Counted from the first letter of the stretch, positions 46,089-57,870 are shown. The stretch is 64,000 nucleotides of DNA from Nereocystis luetkeana (GCA_031213475.1 JARUPZ010000013.1:864001-928000), one strand, 5' to 3'. Notes: generated from the letters alone by a model not told the origin. Translations and numbers: made by a program.

Positions 46089-46541
46089 ACCCGGTGGTTC
46101 AAGTGGTTAACCCTTTTACAACCGCAGTCCCATATTATGTGGGGACAAACCACTCAAATTTTAAGTAGTTTGTCCCCAAAACGGGACTGCGGTTCTAAAG
46201 GGGTTAACCTCGAATTCTACTCTTGTGTGTTGAGTCCTGGGTTCGAGCCCCAGGTGGGCCGGACTTTTGACTTTGTTTGCAAAAGTAAGAAAATCGAAAT
46301 GATTCAATTGTTGAGAGCGCCTTGCAGCGTGGGTAGGCACAATTCGATGCGAGTCGACGAGGGAAGAAAAGGCTGAAATCTTCTCGCGATAAAAATGAAG
46401 GCACGTACCGTAGCGGGAAGGAGGGAGAAGAGCCTGCTATGTGACCCCGGATCTGAGTTACGAGTTGGAAGGAGAGAGAGAAGAAGATGGGCGAAGATAA
46501 TAAATGGGATATATATGAGCAAAAAAAATAAAATAAAAAAA
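46089..46541 (+). mobile_element. tRNA-derived SINE with a MITE in its tRNA head
   Basis: acccggtggttcaagtgg (box A side) and cctgggttcgagccccaggt (box B) are split by the family B copy at 46107-46207. The body has gggtaggcacaattcgatgc and ctatgtgaccccggatctga; A-rich tail to 46541. Confidence 0.85.
46107..46207. mobile_element. MITE family B, intact, TTAA on both sides
   Basis: ttaacccttttacaaccgca to ggttctaaaggggttaa. Removing it and one TTAA rejoins the SINE head, the clearest proof of a TTAA target in this family. Confidence 0.93.
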
Positions 46542-46837
46542 ATCTGCTGTATGTGCACGACGACCGAGTCGCCGTGACTGCTGTCGTGATTTACTGCTCT
46601 CCAGCTGCCATTTTGTGCCCCCTTGCCCTAGGGGCAATTGCTTACGCAATTAATTATAATTGTAGACCGCGTGGACTTGTATACAGCTGTGCGAGCACGA
46701 AAAACAGCCAACCGACTACCGGCTTGCTACCGGGGTGTCTTATTACACCACCAGGTATCGCCCAACTCCTAACGGCTTCATTCGTCCGTTGCGATATATA
46801 TACGTACACATAAAACGCTATTAATACTACGCTGCAT

Positions 46838-47000
46838 TCTCAGTATTATTATTATTATTTCTCTTCTTCACTTGCCATCCGACAATGTGCAGCATGATCT
46901 TCAACATGGATCACTCATAACTTTCCCGAAAGAACAAAGTTTTAAACCTCGGAAACAAAAAAAAGGTTATTATTTATCTTGCCATCCGACAATGTGTGCA
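46838..47000 (+). repeat. Dispersed repeat shared with 55.2 kb
   Basis: cttgccatccgacaatgtgc, cttcaacatggatcactcat and aactttcccgaaagaa match 55208-55315; cttgccatccgacaatgtg occurs again at 46978. Confidence 0.8.
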
Positions 47001-47317
47001 GCATTGTACATCCCACATCTAACTGTAGTATATACATAGACATTTTGTGGTTTGTAATTGTTTTCGTTGTGTGCCCTACCCCGCCCTTATTTTATTCGGC
47101 ACGTACGTAGCCCTCCTCCTATTGATTGAGTGATCACAGGCTTGGGGACTCGTACTACAGTTAGTTGTGCACGAACATGCGACGGACGATACATACTGCA
47201 GTGCGGATATCACATACTCAGCCAGTATACGAACACACTATACACTTACATAGATATATACGGTCCATACACCAGGTAGTACATCTATTTGTCGGTTGCC
47301 AGTTGTCGGTGCATCGT

Positions 47318-47427
47318 TTAAACCCTTTTATAGCACTGCAGTCTCGTTTTGGGGACAATTGGGGATACATTACTTGGAATTTGATTAGTTAGTCCCCAAA
47401 ACGGGACTGGAGTTCTAAAAGGGTTAA
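47318..47427. mobile_element. MITE family B, TTAA on both sides
   Basis: ttaaacccttttatagcact to ggagttctaaaagggttaa. Confidence 0.9.
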
Positions 47428-47482
47428 CAACTACCTGGTAGTATACACCAAATATGTCTACCTGGTAGTATACACCAAATAT

Positions 47483-47633
47483 GTCAGGAGACAGATTGTT
47501 CACCCCTTGACAGGCGGCAACTTTGCCTTGACATGCCTTGACTGACACCAAACTAGTAGCTTTCAGTGTAGAACACTCGGCCCTACACACTTGACAGCAC
47601 ACGTTTTGTCTTGCTGGACATATGTCTCCTGAC
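47483..47633. mobile_element. MITE family C
   Basis: gtcaggagacagattgttca to acatatgtctcctgac; reverse of the 43.3-kb copy. Confidence 0.82.
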
Positions 47634-47683
47634 GTATTGGTAAACACGCATACCTACTGGGATATACAGTGCCAAAAGCACGG

Positions 47684-47768
47684 GTCATCTAGTGGTCTAA
47701 CGGTAAATTGCTGTCACCCCTCCTTGCGGCCGTTGCGCTCGGGTTCGAATCTCGGCTGGAGCATCACA
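47684..47768 (+). mobile_element. tRNA-like SINE head
   Basis: catctagtggtctaacgg (box A) and ctcgggttcgaatctcggct (box B) at tRNA spacing. No proper acceptor stem was found, so a SINE head or tRNA remnant is more likely than a working tRNA. Confidence 0.55.
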
Positions 47769-47869
47769 GTAAGGCGATTTGTTCGTGAGTCTTCCGTGCG
47801 AAAGCGCGACGTGGAAACATTCGATCAAAACCGACGAGCACTATTAATAGAACTGAATGCTGAATACTG

Positions 47870-48600
47870 ACTTCTAGAAGCGCGATAAAAACGTTCGTAT
47901 ATGATCGTACTTATATAGCAGTATTCACGTACTCGGGTAGGGGGGGTGGGGGGGGGCACTTTTGTGACCATGGGTTATCAAGAAGGCCATTGAGAGCACA
48001 GTATTATAAGACAAACCTCCTACTTACTGGTCAAGCTAAAAAGTTGGAGTTATGTCTATACCACAGTACATTCCAGTATTCCAGTACAGTAGAGGACACC
48101 TATACATTCAGAAGACGAGCACAATGGGACAGGCAGGCAGGCGACACTAGTAGAAGCTTGACAGGGATTTAGCGCAGAATGCACTTATAATCTGAGATAT
48201 TAAATCCACTCTGGCACAGCCGTGCTGTTTTTCGTTATTTATTTGCTTAATTTTCAATAGTTGTCCGGTATGGTATACCTGGTATATCTGTAAATAAAAA
48301 AGTAAAAAAAGCCGAGTTCTATAGTACCAGGTATTCTATAATATTAGTACAGAGGAAGCCCGGGCTGAACACCGTGTACGCGGAGAGATCTGAACTGCAC
48401 GTTATTTTTCGAGACAAAATACTTGGAATTATAGTAGAACCCTTTCTTGCGGTTGTTACATAAGGCAAAATGGCCGGCGGCATATTCCATATATACCAGG
48501 TATGCGGCTTCGTACATTCTTACCGCACTACCATGTGGACGTGTGCCTACAGAACAGTATATGAATTCACACCTACTAATAATACGTACACACATATGAT
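47870..48600. other. Spacer without recognised gene
   Basis: TACC[A/T]GGTA at 48267, 48323 and 48493; a G run at 47940-47957. Confidence 0.45.
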
Positions 48601-48606
48601 TTGTTC

Positions 48607-49081
48607 TTTTTCCTTGTTACTTTCTCCTTGGTTCTTTGTCTTACTCTGTTCACAAGCAGTGGTGTTTTTGGTTATTTCTTCTTTTTTCCAGCTCGTTTTT
48701 TTTCAAGTGTTGGCCACCTCGCCTGCGGGGGGGGGGGCACGACAGATTGTTTCTCTTAGATTTTGCTTTCATTTTTCTTCTTTTTCTTTTTCGATTTGTC
48801 TACCTTGTTTTTGTTTTCTCTTTGATTGTTTCTTTTCGTTTCACTATTTCATAGATTGCGTATGTCGTGCCTGTCGTATCTAGTATGATGACATGGCTTT
48901 GCATTGCCCACTGCAGTTCACACTGCACACGTGGCAACGTAGTATCTCTGTGGCGTAGCTTTGTGACCACAGAACTTGTATCTCTTCTAGAATTGAAGAA
49001 TCGGCACGGACACTGGTTGTGCTGGATGTCGACGGGTAGAAAGAACGGTTTAATGTGAAGAACACACACACACACACACAC
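48607..49081 (+). mobile_element. LINE 3' end
   Basis: T-rich 3' UTR, then cggacactggttgtgctgga, gtagaaagaacggtttaatg, tgaagaac and a (CA)n tail. Confidence 0.75.
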
Positions 49082-49205
49082 CCGTAATACGTATATCCGT
49101 GCAATGCGCTTGCCGTCGGTGATTGCGCGGGAGGCCCCACCTGCAGGCCACCCCCAAATAGCGATACCTGACCACGTCTGCCAACATATGTGTTGGTTTT
49201 GTAAA

Positions 49206-49314
49206 TATTACGTGGGACCATAGTTAATAGGACCAAATATTGTTAGTAAAAATGGTTAAATATATAGATTTTTATGCGTACCATAGGTCCTGTTAACTAT
49301 GGTCCTCCGTAATA
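49206..49314. mobile_element. MITE family A, left palindrome arm
   Basis: tattacgtgggaccatag to tggtcctccgtaata. Confidence 0.9.
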
Positions 49315-49354
49315 GTGGGCTTCGGTCATTGGCAGTGCTAGTTACACACAGACT

Positions 49355-49790
49355 AGCCTAGTGTGTGTGTTCTTCACATTAAACCGTTCTTTCTACCCGT
49401 CGACATCCAGCACAACCAGTGTCCGTGCCGATTCTTCAATTCTAGAAGAGATACAAGTTCTTCTGTGGTCACAAAGCTACGCCACAGAGATACTACGTTG
49501 CCACGTGTGCAGTGTGAACTGCAGTGGGCAATGCAAAGCCATGTCATCATACTAGATACGACAGGCACGGACACTGGTTGTGCTGGATGTCGACGGGTAG
49601 AAAGAACGGTTTAATGTGAAGAACACACACACTAGGCTAGTCTGTGTGTAACTAGCACTGCCAATGACCGAAGCCCACGCACGGACACTGGTTGTGCTGG
49701 ATGTCGACGGGTAGAAAGAACGGTTTAATGTGAAGAACACACACACTAGGCTAGTCTGTGTGTAACTAGCACTGCCAATGACCGAAGCCC
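49355..49790. mobile_element. Clustered LINE tails
   Basis: One tail on the minus strand (49355-49560) and two on the plus strand (49566-49630, 49680-49745), each ending gaagaac(ac)n. Confidence 0.75.
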
Positions 49791-49792
49791 AC

Positions 49793-49902
49793 TATTACGG
49801 AGGACCATAGTTAACAGGACCTGTGGTACGCATAAAAATCTATATATTTAACCATTTTTACTAACAATATTTGGTCCTATTAACTATGGTCCCACGTAAT
49901 AT
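49793..49902. mobile_element. MITE family A, right palindrome arm
   Basis: Reverse copy of 49206-49314; it shares the same odd ends (tattacggagg; cccacgtaata), so both arms come from one duplication. Confidence 0.9.
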
Positions 49903-50026
49903 TTACAAAACCAACATATATGTTGGCAGACGCGGTCAGGTATCGCTATTTGGGGGTGGCCTGCAGGTGGGGCCTCCCGCGCAATCACCGACGGCAAGCG
50001 CATTGCACGGATATACGTATTACGGG

Positions 50027-51781
50027 TGTGTGTGTGTGTGTGTGTTCTTCACATTAAACCGTTCTTTCTACCCGTCGACATCCAGCACAACCAGTGTCCG
50101 TGCCGATTCTTCAATTCTAGAAGATATACAAGTTCTGTGGTCACAAAGCTACGCCACAGAGATACTACGTTGCCACGTGTGCTGTGTGCACTGCAGTGGG
50201 CAATGCAAAGCCATGTCATCATACTAGATACGACAGGCACGACATACGCAATCTATGAAATAGTGAAACGAAAAGAAACAATCAAAGAGAAAACAAAAAC
50301 AAGGTAGACAAATCGAAAGAGAACAAGAAGAAAAATGAAAGCAAAATCTAAGAGAAACAATCTGTCGTGCCCCCCCCCCGCAGGCGAGGTGGCCAACACT
50401 TGAAAAAGAACGAGCTGGAAAAAAGAAGAAATGACAAAAAACACCACTGCTTGTGAACAGAGTAAGACAAAGAACCAAGGAGAAAGTAACAAGGAAAAAT
50501 AACAAAGGGGAAATAACAGGCAGACCAAAGCCCAAAGCACCTTCCAGGTGGCGGCAGCAGCTTGTGGTACGAGTAGTATAGCCAGGTTCTCCCTGCTAAT
50601 CCGCCTGGTACCTTGCTACCCAGACTGCCGTCTCCGCCCTGCGTTCGTCAACTATGCCCAGCCCCTTGGCGTCAGACAATACGAAACGAGCAGAGCAGGT
50701 TCGTCTTCCAACCACGCCACACGGCTCCTTCAGTACGGCTTATCAATCAGAAAAGGAAGAGGAAGATAAAAAATATATATGAAAATCACGGAGAGTCAGC
50801 GCAAGAAAGAAAAAAAAACAAAAACAAGAAGAGAAGACAAGGGAAGACCACGTTCGAACCAGCTGCACCGGTTGGTAGCACTAGTAGTATGGTCATGTTC
50901 TACTTTCTAGTCGACTTGGTGCCTTGCTACCCTGTCTGCCATCTCCTTCCTACTTTCGTCTACCGCCGTTTCCCTTCTACCCCTCCTGCTCCCCCCCCTC
51001 TCCGCATTCCCTCGGTCGGGCTTTCTGCCACTTCTCCTGTTGCCCCCTCCCCCCCCGTTCCCTTGGGCACCATCCACGGCGGATGCGCGGCGCTGCCTAC
51101 TCATCTCAGCCTCAACCTCGTGCCACCTCACCATGAACCGTTCGGCTGCTTCAAGGATCCCCCGGTACCACTTCCCCACCTTTTTGGCTGCAGTGGACCA
51201 CAACGCGGTCTCAACTCCAAACACCAAGGGGGCAACTTCCGTTGACCCTTCGGTGGCTCGGAACTCCCTAAGGTCTTCGACTATGCATCTATGCCAAGTC
51301 TTACACTGTCCGCCTGGTCTCGGGTTCTCCCCACCAGCTATCGTCCCGAACATTACCCGACTGGGTAATCGCTCCTTGCTTTGCCGTGCCACGCCCCCCG
51401 CAAAGAAGAGCCGCCGTTTACGAATGGTCGTTTCGATGCTCTCGCAACGTGTCATCTTGAGGGCCTTCGCGTACGAGAGGGTGGCATGATCAGTATGAAG
51501 TCGGCGCTGGAAGCCAATGACTCGCAGCAGGACTTGGTGGTGAGCCGTTCAAGCTTGGCAAAGTGTTCCGCTCTGAGGGTCCACGTCACACACCCGTACA
51601 GCAGGGTCTCAATCACCTCGGCCTTCAGCATTCGGACTTTAAGGCTAAGGGGGGCGGTCGTCCTATCATACAACTCCGGGCCGAACCGTTTGAGGCATGC
51701 TCGCATGAGGCGGATCCGTCGGTCGATTTCGAGCGAGAGCGCAGCGTTTTCGTGGATAACTAGTAGGAAGTCGTGTTGCAC
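50027..51781 (-). mobile_element. Non-LTR retrotransposon (LINE), 5'-truncated
   Basis: The minus strand encodes the C-terminal end of a reverse-transcriptase polyprotein: EIDRRIRLMRACLKRFG, KVRMLKAEVIETLLYGCVTW at 51781-51450, then in another frame CESIETTIRKRRLFFAGGVA, MFGTIAGGENPRPGGQ and HRCIVEDLREFRATEGS to 50907. The frame change near 51450 means it is broken. A 3' UTR and (GT)n tail follow down to 50027. RT catalytic motifs are absent (truncated). Confidence 0.88.
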
Positions 51782-51789
51782 TACCCCCT

Positions 51790-52725
51790 ACCAGGTATTA
51801 CTATAGCCTCGTGCGCAGTGAGTGCTGAAGGAGTAGTATAATACAACATGAGTATGGTGGATATCTAATATACATTAATTGCTTCGGAGTAGAAGGTTAT
51901 TTTTTTTTTTTTTGTTTTTTTATCCTCCGACGGATTGGTAAAAATAAAGCTTAAGCTCACCACACTTCCACGTTTGTGTCGTGTGTCAATTTAGCCCAGT
52001 TGGGCACGTTGACCCGACCTGACCCCCGAGAGGAGCAGGTGCGGTGGAGATAGCCACCCGGGAGAGTCATCTCTCCCGGGTAGTGTGGGACTTGCGTTTG
52101 CTCACCCACCAACAAAAACCAAGGCTATGAGGCCTTCCCGCCGGACTCGGACCAGTTACGGTCCACCCTACCCGTTGGGGCGTTGGTCCTCAGTTATCCC
52201 TTCAACATATACCTGGTATGTCGGCGACTACAGGGGTGTTGTGGCGGGTTCGGATCGACGACGGAGTGCACCACAAGCACCACACGCGTTTGTTGCAGAC
52301 TTCTAGAACTTGTGCTCCTTCGCTATTAATACACTCGGAATGTCTGCGGCCCTGCCCGCGAACCTAGTGTGTACAGGTAGACGCGGAGGAGGTCTACCGA
52401 CGCCGTTGAGGAAACGCAAGCAGATACGCGGTGATTTTCCCTCCTGTAACTTGGATGTGATATTGAGGGGGGGGTGGAGTGTCGAAATCTGCTAACGTAT
52501 CGCCTATGATGGGCGAGAGTGAGCTACGAGTAGGGGAGAACGACTAAGTAATGTAGATGTCGCCACTAGCCGGAATGGAGTGGAAACCACTTACGTATGT
52601 CGTCTGCGAGCCGGAATGAGCTTTCGGTGGGACCATTCTGAATGTCGAGAAAATGCTATTCACATATCAACATCCAGCATCGTCACGGAGACAGCGCAAC
52701 ATCAGTAGTAGTGATTGTATCTTGC
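51790..52725. other. Spacer without recognised gene
   Basis: T run at 51900-51912, a ggagagtcatctctcccggg hairpin at 52062-52081, TACCTGGTA at 52208. No exon recognised. Confidence 0.45.
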
Positions 52726-52839
52726 TATTTACGGGGGGCCATAGTTAATAGGACCTATGGTATACATAAAAACTTATATACTTGAACATTTTTACCAACA
52801 ATATTTGGTCCTACCTATTAACTATGGTCCCCCGTAATA
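52726..52839. mobile_element. MITE family A
   Basis: tatttacggggggccatag to tggtcccccgtaata. Confidence 0.9.
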
Positions 52840-53498
52840 GTTTCGCAAGACAGTAGCGTGGGACTGAGAGAACTGTGTGGAGCTAGAGGCTGGATTGTGC
52901 CGGGCGCAGAGACCGAGAGAGGTCGACTTTCAGCACGAGCTTACAAAGATTTTCCCCGCGAAGATATGTGTACAGTGCAGATATATATCGTTCTACACTA
53001 CTAGCTACAGGTTACGGCTCCCGTGTTTATTATAGTAGGAGTTTCCTGTAGTTATCAGCCTGACACTCTTCAGTGCTCGTTTTCTTAACAGGTTTGTCCG
53101 GTATAATATTGTGCTCGTGGGTGGACACACTTCGCGGTCAAAGCGTGGGGCGGAAGCTGTACCTACCTATATATGTACGAGCGGCTACGAAGAGAGACAC
53201 TATAACCATCGTCCAGGTGTAACCCTCAAGACCTTGTTGTATCACTCATCATCTCAGGTGTGCTGGTTTGCTTGGAACACCTTACCTTGCGTTGTCCAAT
53301 CTGTCTCGTTTCGGTTGGATGGATGACTGAACAGGTGGGGCTATACCTCGCCTTTCGCCGTGTACCCAACACCGGAGACGGGACCCGGATTCCTCTTTTC
53401 ACGTCTCAACTAGAAAGCGCCGGGGCCCTAACGAGGACAAAAAAAACGAAAAAAAACGAAATACGATGTAAAGGAACAGACTTTCGTTTTTCGTAAAA

Positions 53499-53726
53499 TT
53501 ACAGGTTGAGTTCTAAAGAGATAAAAAAACGAAGAAAAAAAGGAAAAATAAACGAAGAAGCCGAATCGAATTTGTACGCGGTGCATTTTCGAATGAATGA
53601 CTCAACCGCCCCATCACGTGATTCCCAGCGATAGCGCTCGAAGTCGGTGGATAGACACAACTCGCACGCACGAAACATCCCCCACAGCAGGCGGTTCTCG
53701 TGGTCCAACCCGCTCCCGCCGGAGTG
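53499..53726 (-). CDS. Exon (possibly last) of the same unidentified gene
   Basis: After acceptor gttctagag the phase-0 frame reads HSGGSGLDHENRLLWGMFRA and CELCLSTDFERYRWES, then continues to a stop at 53499. It follows TIAE of the exon at 53922 in phase. The Phe-rich end may be intronic: gtgatg near 53620 or gtacaa near 53580 are possible donors. No domain recognised. Confidence 0.45.
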   Translation of the reverse strand, partial: HSGGSGLDHENRLLWGMFRACELCLSTDFERYRWESRDGAVESFIRKCTAYKFDSASSFIFPFFLRFFISLELNL

Positions 53727-53921
53727 CTCTAGAACTTGTGTATCGGCCATCGCTGTTCGATGCCAAACATTTGAATGTTGAGTGGAGCTCATGTGGAAAC
53801 GTTTACCGCCACAGCCACTTCCTGATCCCCCGGGGTCTTGCAAGGGCACCCCTTGGTGATTCCCTACCCATATATGCTCGCGCCGTCAGCAGACAAGCCG
53901 CGTGCCAGCCACATGCCTTAC

Positions 53922-54012
53922 CTCGGCAATCGTGCGCTTGACAACCGGTCGTAGAAACTTTACCGTCACTTCACCCCAACGCTTCGAACTTCTCCTATGT
54001 ACCTCTTCGACC
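53922..54012 (-). CDS. Exon of an unidentified gene
   Basis: Acceptor gggttacccag, one base, then VEEVHRRSSKRWGEVTVKFL and RPVVKRTIAE, donor GCCGAG|gtaagg (strong). No family recognised. It could be an upstream exon of the TUTase or of a separate minus-strand gene. Confidence 0.5.
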
Positions 54013-54099
54013 CTGGGTAACCCATATTTCGTCTATTTGGCACCCATTTCCGTTTTGTTAAAGCCTCTGGGACTTGGAAAGAAAATAAATAATGGGAAA

Positions 54100-55200
54100 A
54101 TAGAGGTATCAGGATCTCTACTTCTATTCCGTATAATTTAACCAATAAAACTCGCGTGCTCTTTAGTTCTGCTCTTCGTTTTTTTTTCTTTTTTTCCCTC
54201 GGTAGGACCGGTCCATGGATCATTTTTGTCGGAGAGTTTCCCCCCCACTTTTTCATTTTTTTTTCGCGCAACTCTTCAATCTTCTATGTTTTCCTGATTT
54301 TTTCCCCACGTGTGTGAAATTTAAGGAATTTGTTTTTTTTTCTTCTGGAGAATTTCACGAATGGCGACAGAACGCCTCCGTATAATGATGGATATCTCCA
54401 GTTATCTCCAAACTTTGGAAATTGTGGAAAAAACGCTCTTCGATCAGAATGAGTCCTTCTTCATATTTTTTCTCTTCGCCCGGAATCAGAAATATTCGGA
54501 AAATTAAATGCTGGAGCACAGAACACGCCCTTGTGGTGCGCTACAATACAACCGCGGGGCTCCCTGCCCGCTCCCTGCTTCCTGCGTATTGCTGACTGCT
54601 TGCTGCATTCGCTCCTAATCCTGGCTTGCCCTTGCCTTCCCGCTCGGCAATGCCGTAACGCGGGCCGAACCCACCCTAGCCTGCTCTGGGCGTGAAATGA
54701 TAAAGTCGTGCCAACGTTATGATACGCACCATGATGTGTATGTACAATTAATTGTATGTATGGTGGATGATGGTGTCTATTCGTAAATAGCAGCAATGAT
54801 ATACCTGGTATATCGTATACCTGGTACTTGATATATGTCTGAAATGAAGCAACGGCTTGGGGGGGAGGGGTGGGGGGGGGGTCCACAGGAGACCTGATAA
54901 TGGGCATGCGTGTATGCGTGCGTGTCTGACGGCCGAGCACAACGAAGGGCGAGCTGTAGATGGATGATATCACATTGTTGATTGTTGACCACATTGACCT
55001 TGTGAGTGGTCGCAAGAAGAGCTACGGGCAGTTTTCACGAAGTAAATCACATACCAGTATATATGCGTAAAAACACTTATGAATATAATCTGTTCGTCCT
55101 GGTGACGTGTACGCGATGGCCGAGCAACTCTCTTACTGCGCGCGGTATACGTACGTATTTGTTGTGAGTACTTAGGTCGGCCACGGCTGTTGTTCCTGCC
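54100..55200. other. Spacer without firm gene
   Basis: A minus-strand open frame at 54461-55015 has an acceptor-like ttcacgcccag at 54690 but composition unlike the exons above. T-rich 54170-54350. Confidence 0.4.
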
Positions 55201-55207
55201 ATCCTGC

Positions 55208-55315
55208 CATTATTATTATTGTTTCTCTTGCCATCCGACAATGTGCAGCATGACCTTCAACATGGATCACTCATAACTTTCCCGAAAGAAGAAAACCTCG
55301 GAAACAAAAGGAAAC
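55208..55315 (+). repeat. Dispersed repeat shared with 46.8 kb
   Basis: cttgccatccgacaatgtgc to cctcggaaacaaaa. Confidence 0.8.
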
Positions 55316-55399
55316 CCATGCACCAAGTCTACCTCCCTTCCGTGCCAACTTTCAGCTTGTCTATCCTGCCATTATTGTTTCATGCGGGCGCTATTTTAT

Positions 55400-56155
55400 C
55401 GAGCTGAAAGGGCATACATACGAGTAAAGCTGTAGTACTACTATTATTGCTGTACAGCAGGGCGTCAAATTGACTACTTTTTTTGTGAAATAAATGTTGC
55501 TGCTGGCGCACATTTTTTCAATAATCCCGTACGTTTCACCGTGAGGCGTATAGTTTTATGTCCCGAACCTTTTTTAGCCGTAGAAAACAAAAGCAAATAA
55601 ATGTATGTGCGGCCTATGGGTCTGTTTCGCAGCAAGGAGATTTTATCTGTTGGCGTGTTTTTCGGCGCAACGCGTCTGGTTTGTTACCTGGTACCTGGTT
55701 ACATGCTTGTTGATCGTCATTTTGTCCTTTTTTCGTTCCAAATGGCGTACCAGTGCCAGGTATTTTATTGTGAGCCAGCCAACGCCACGTCTATCAGAGG
55801 ATACAACGACCGGGCGAGAGCACACTTTGAGTGTATTAACGCACATATATATATATATATATATAACTAAGACCAGGTATGTATATACACGCAAAAAGAC
55901 GACCCCCGGCGGCCGGGGACGCACCGCGCACCACGAGACGCACGCCTATTTTACCCCCCCCCCCCCCTGTACAGCATAATAACAGGCAGAGTGTTACAGT
56001 TGTACAGTGCACCACGAGCCGGAGGCCTGTTGTACGCCCTGCTCTGCTATTAAAACATATACCTGGTATATCGGCAAGGAATTAAGGCTCGTCTTTCCCC
56101 AAGAATAAGAAATGAAATGTAGCTCGAGTTGGCATACAAGATATTAATAGGAGCT
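55400..56155. other. Spacer without recognised gene
   Basis: (AT)n at 55846-55864, a C run at 55955-55968, and TACC[A/T]GGTA at 55687, 55693, 55873 and 56057. Confidence 0.45.
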
Positions 56156-56159
56156 TACA

Positions 56160-56253
56160 GCCTTTTAGGATCCCAGTCCCGTTTTGGGGGCAAACCACTT
56201 ATAATTAGAGGGGTTTGTCCCCACACATGGGAGTGCGGTTCTAAAAGGGTTAA
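56160..56253. mobile_element. MITE family B
   Basis: gccttttaggatcccagtcc to ggttctaaaagggttaa. Confidence 0.85.
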
Positions 56254-56870
56254 GAAACTGCAGCGATCGACGCTCACACGAGATGAGGAACGGAGTCCTA
56301 TTCGGAAATTTAAATGCCGAATCAAATTTGAAATGCGGACTATACAACACTTTGTACAACACCCAGCACCCAACACACCCTAGACTCCGTCCGCAGCATG
56401 GAGGTTTCTGTTTTCCATCTTTTTGATAATTTTTTATTGTCGAAAATCTACCGGATAATATCCAAGCCCCTGCCGCCATAATCCCTCGCTGTAAAAATAA
56501 GAAATGTCCCGTTCAAGAGATGGAGCGATTGAGGAAATACAACACAAATAAGAAACGTCAGGTTAAGAAATGCAGCTGGGGTGTACCTGCAAATAAGCAT
56601 GAACCTCAAACTGAGCTTTCTGCGGCATACATACGTAGGAGAGAGGACTTACTTATAAGCTGCACAGCAGTACGGCAGTATGTACAAGGCAGTATACCTG
56701 GTAAACCCTTACCAGGTAAGTATTTTAAAGTATGACGTGATCAAAAGCATGTACTACATGTATGTAGGTCGGCGAGCGGGGGACGTGCAGACCTCTTCGC
56801 GCGATGTACCAATCGAGCGCAAAAAAAGTATATACCATGCATGCGTAGCGAGGAGGGGGCGGTGAAACGC

Positions 56871-56961
56871 TACCTTTTAGAACCGCAGTCCCGTTTTGGG
56901 GACAAACTACTTGATATTTGACTGTTTTTCCCCCAAAATGAGAGTGCAGTTCTAAAAGGGG
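56871..56961. mobile_element. MITE family B, ends trimmed
   Basis: taccttttagaaccgcagtc to gcagttctaaaagggg; followed by an (ACCACC)n run to 57010. Confidence 0.85.
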
Positions 56962-57009
56962 AGCAACAACAACGACACCACCACCACACCACCACCACCA
57001 CCAACAACA

Positions 57010-57745
57010 AAAACAAAAGCAACGGTGACTCGTGTACTGAGCCAAGCTGGGGAGACTATCAGGGCTTTTAGTGGGGTCAAATCCCACACTAACTACCTGA
57101 TCAGTGAGTCGGGAGAGATAATATCTACTAATAGACCCACTCAGGTGCCTACATACATCCTCGGAGTAAACCACACTTTAATGACGGTCACAGACACAGG
57201 CCCGACCAAGGTGGAAGAAACGAACCGGGTTCGAACCGGTACATACACGAAAACTTGAGAAATAAGTGTGGACAGGGGTTTCCTCTCGCTCTCCGGGGCA
57301 GAAAAATAAATAAAAATAAAACAACAACCTTCAAGGAGACCCCGGATCTGAATCACGATATATATCACGATGAAAGAAGGGCGAGCGTTAGACCTGCTAC
57401 CACAGGTATACGAAGTTACGAAGTGCTACGTGAACACATGATCGACAGGCCACCCACTAGGGCTATAAGATTTAATAGGAGCACGAAACTGCGAAGGGAC
57501 GAGCGGACGAGCAACGAGCAACGAGAAGCTCAGGTGGTCAGTTGATCAGGCGATCAGGTGGTGTGAAGATGCATGATTGACGCATTTTCCGCCGCACTTC
57601 ATGGTTGGCACACCCTATGCAGAAATGCCTCCCATCATCCAATCAAACCCACCTACAGCGATTTCGAACTCTTATGACCATATGACAATGTCATTCCCAT
57701 TGCTCTATGATACCACCGATTGAGCTAAAGCCTGGCTCCTGTGTT
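57010..57745. other. ALG8 upstream region with tRNA-like remnants
   Basis: gaaccgggttcgaaccggt at 57222 (box B-like, plus strand). On the minus strand 57735-57660 reads tttagctcaatcggtgg (box A) and aagagttcgaaatcgctg (box B) without a matching acceptor stem. No clear promoter element was recognised ahead of the ALG8 start. Confidence 0.45.
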
Positions 57746-57750
57746 CTAGT

Positions 57751-57870
57751 ATGGACTGCGCCACCAGAGAACGACGTAGATGGCCTTCGCTAGCAACGTT
57801 GTTCGTTGCAGCCGCTTTGCTAAAGCTGCTTGTGCTGGCCCCGGACTTGTACCACAGCACCGACTTCGAG
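57751..57870 (+). CDS. ALG8: ALG8 exon 1
   Basis: ATG with A at -1 and TAGT before it; 40 codons: [17 protein letters not shown], a hydrophobic helix ([14 protein letters not shown]), then YHSTDFE, the loop with the catalytic-type Asp/Glu of ALG6/ALG8 enzymes. Donor TTCGAG|gtgagc. Confidence 0.93.

Larger units (their letters stand above)
48607..50499. repeat. Large imperfect palindrome of LINE tails and MITEs
   Basis: 48607-49330 reappears inverted at 49780-50499, including LINE 3' UTR, (CA)n/(GT)n tails, unique flank (ggaggccccacctgcaggcc) and a family A copy. The middle holds further LINE tails in both directions and two copies of actaggctagtctgtgtgta. Confidence 0.88.

Noticed and set aside
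57655-57740. Possible tRNA gene upstream of ALG8 (minus strand)
   Set aside because: Box A and box B are present but the acceptor and T stems do not pair, so it is a tRNA-derived remnant at most.
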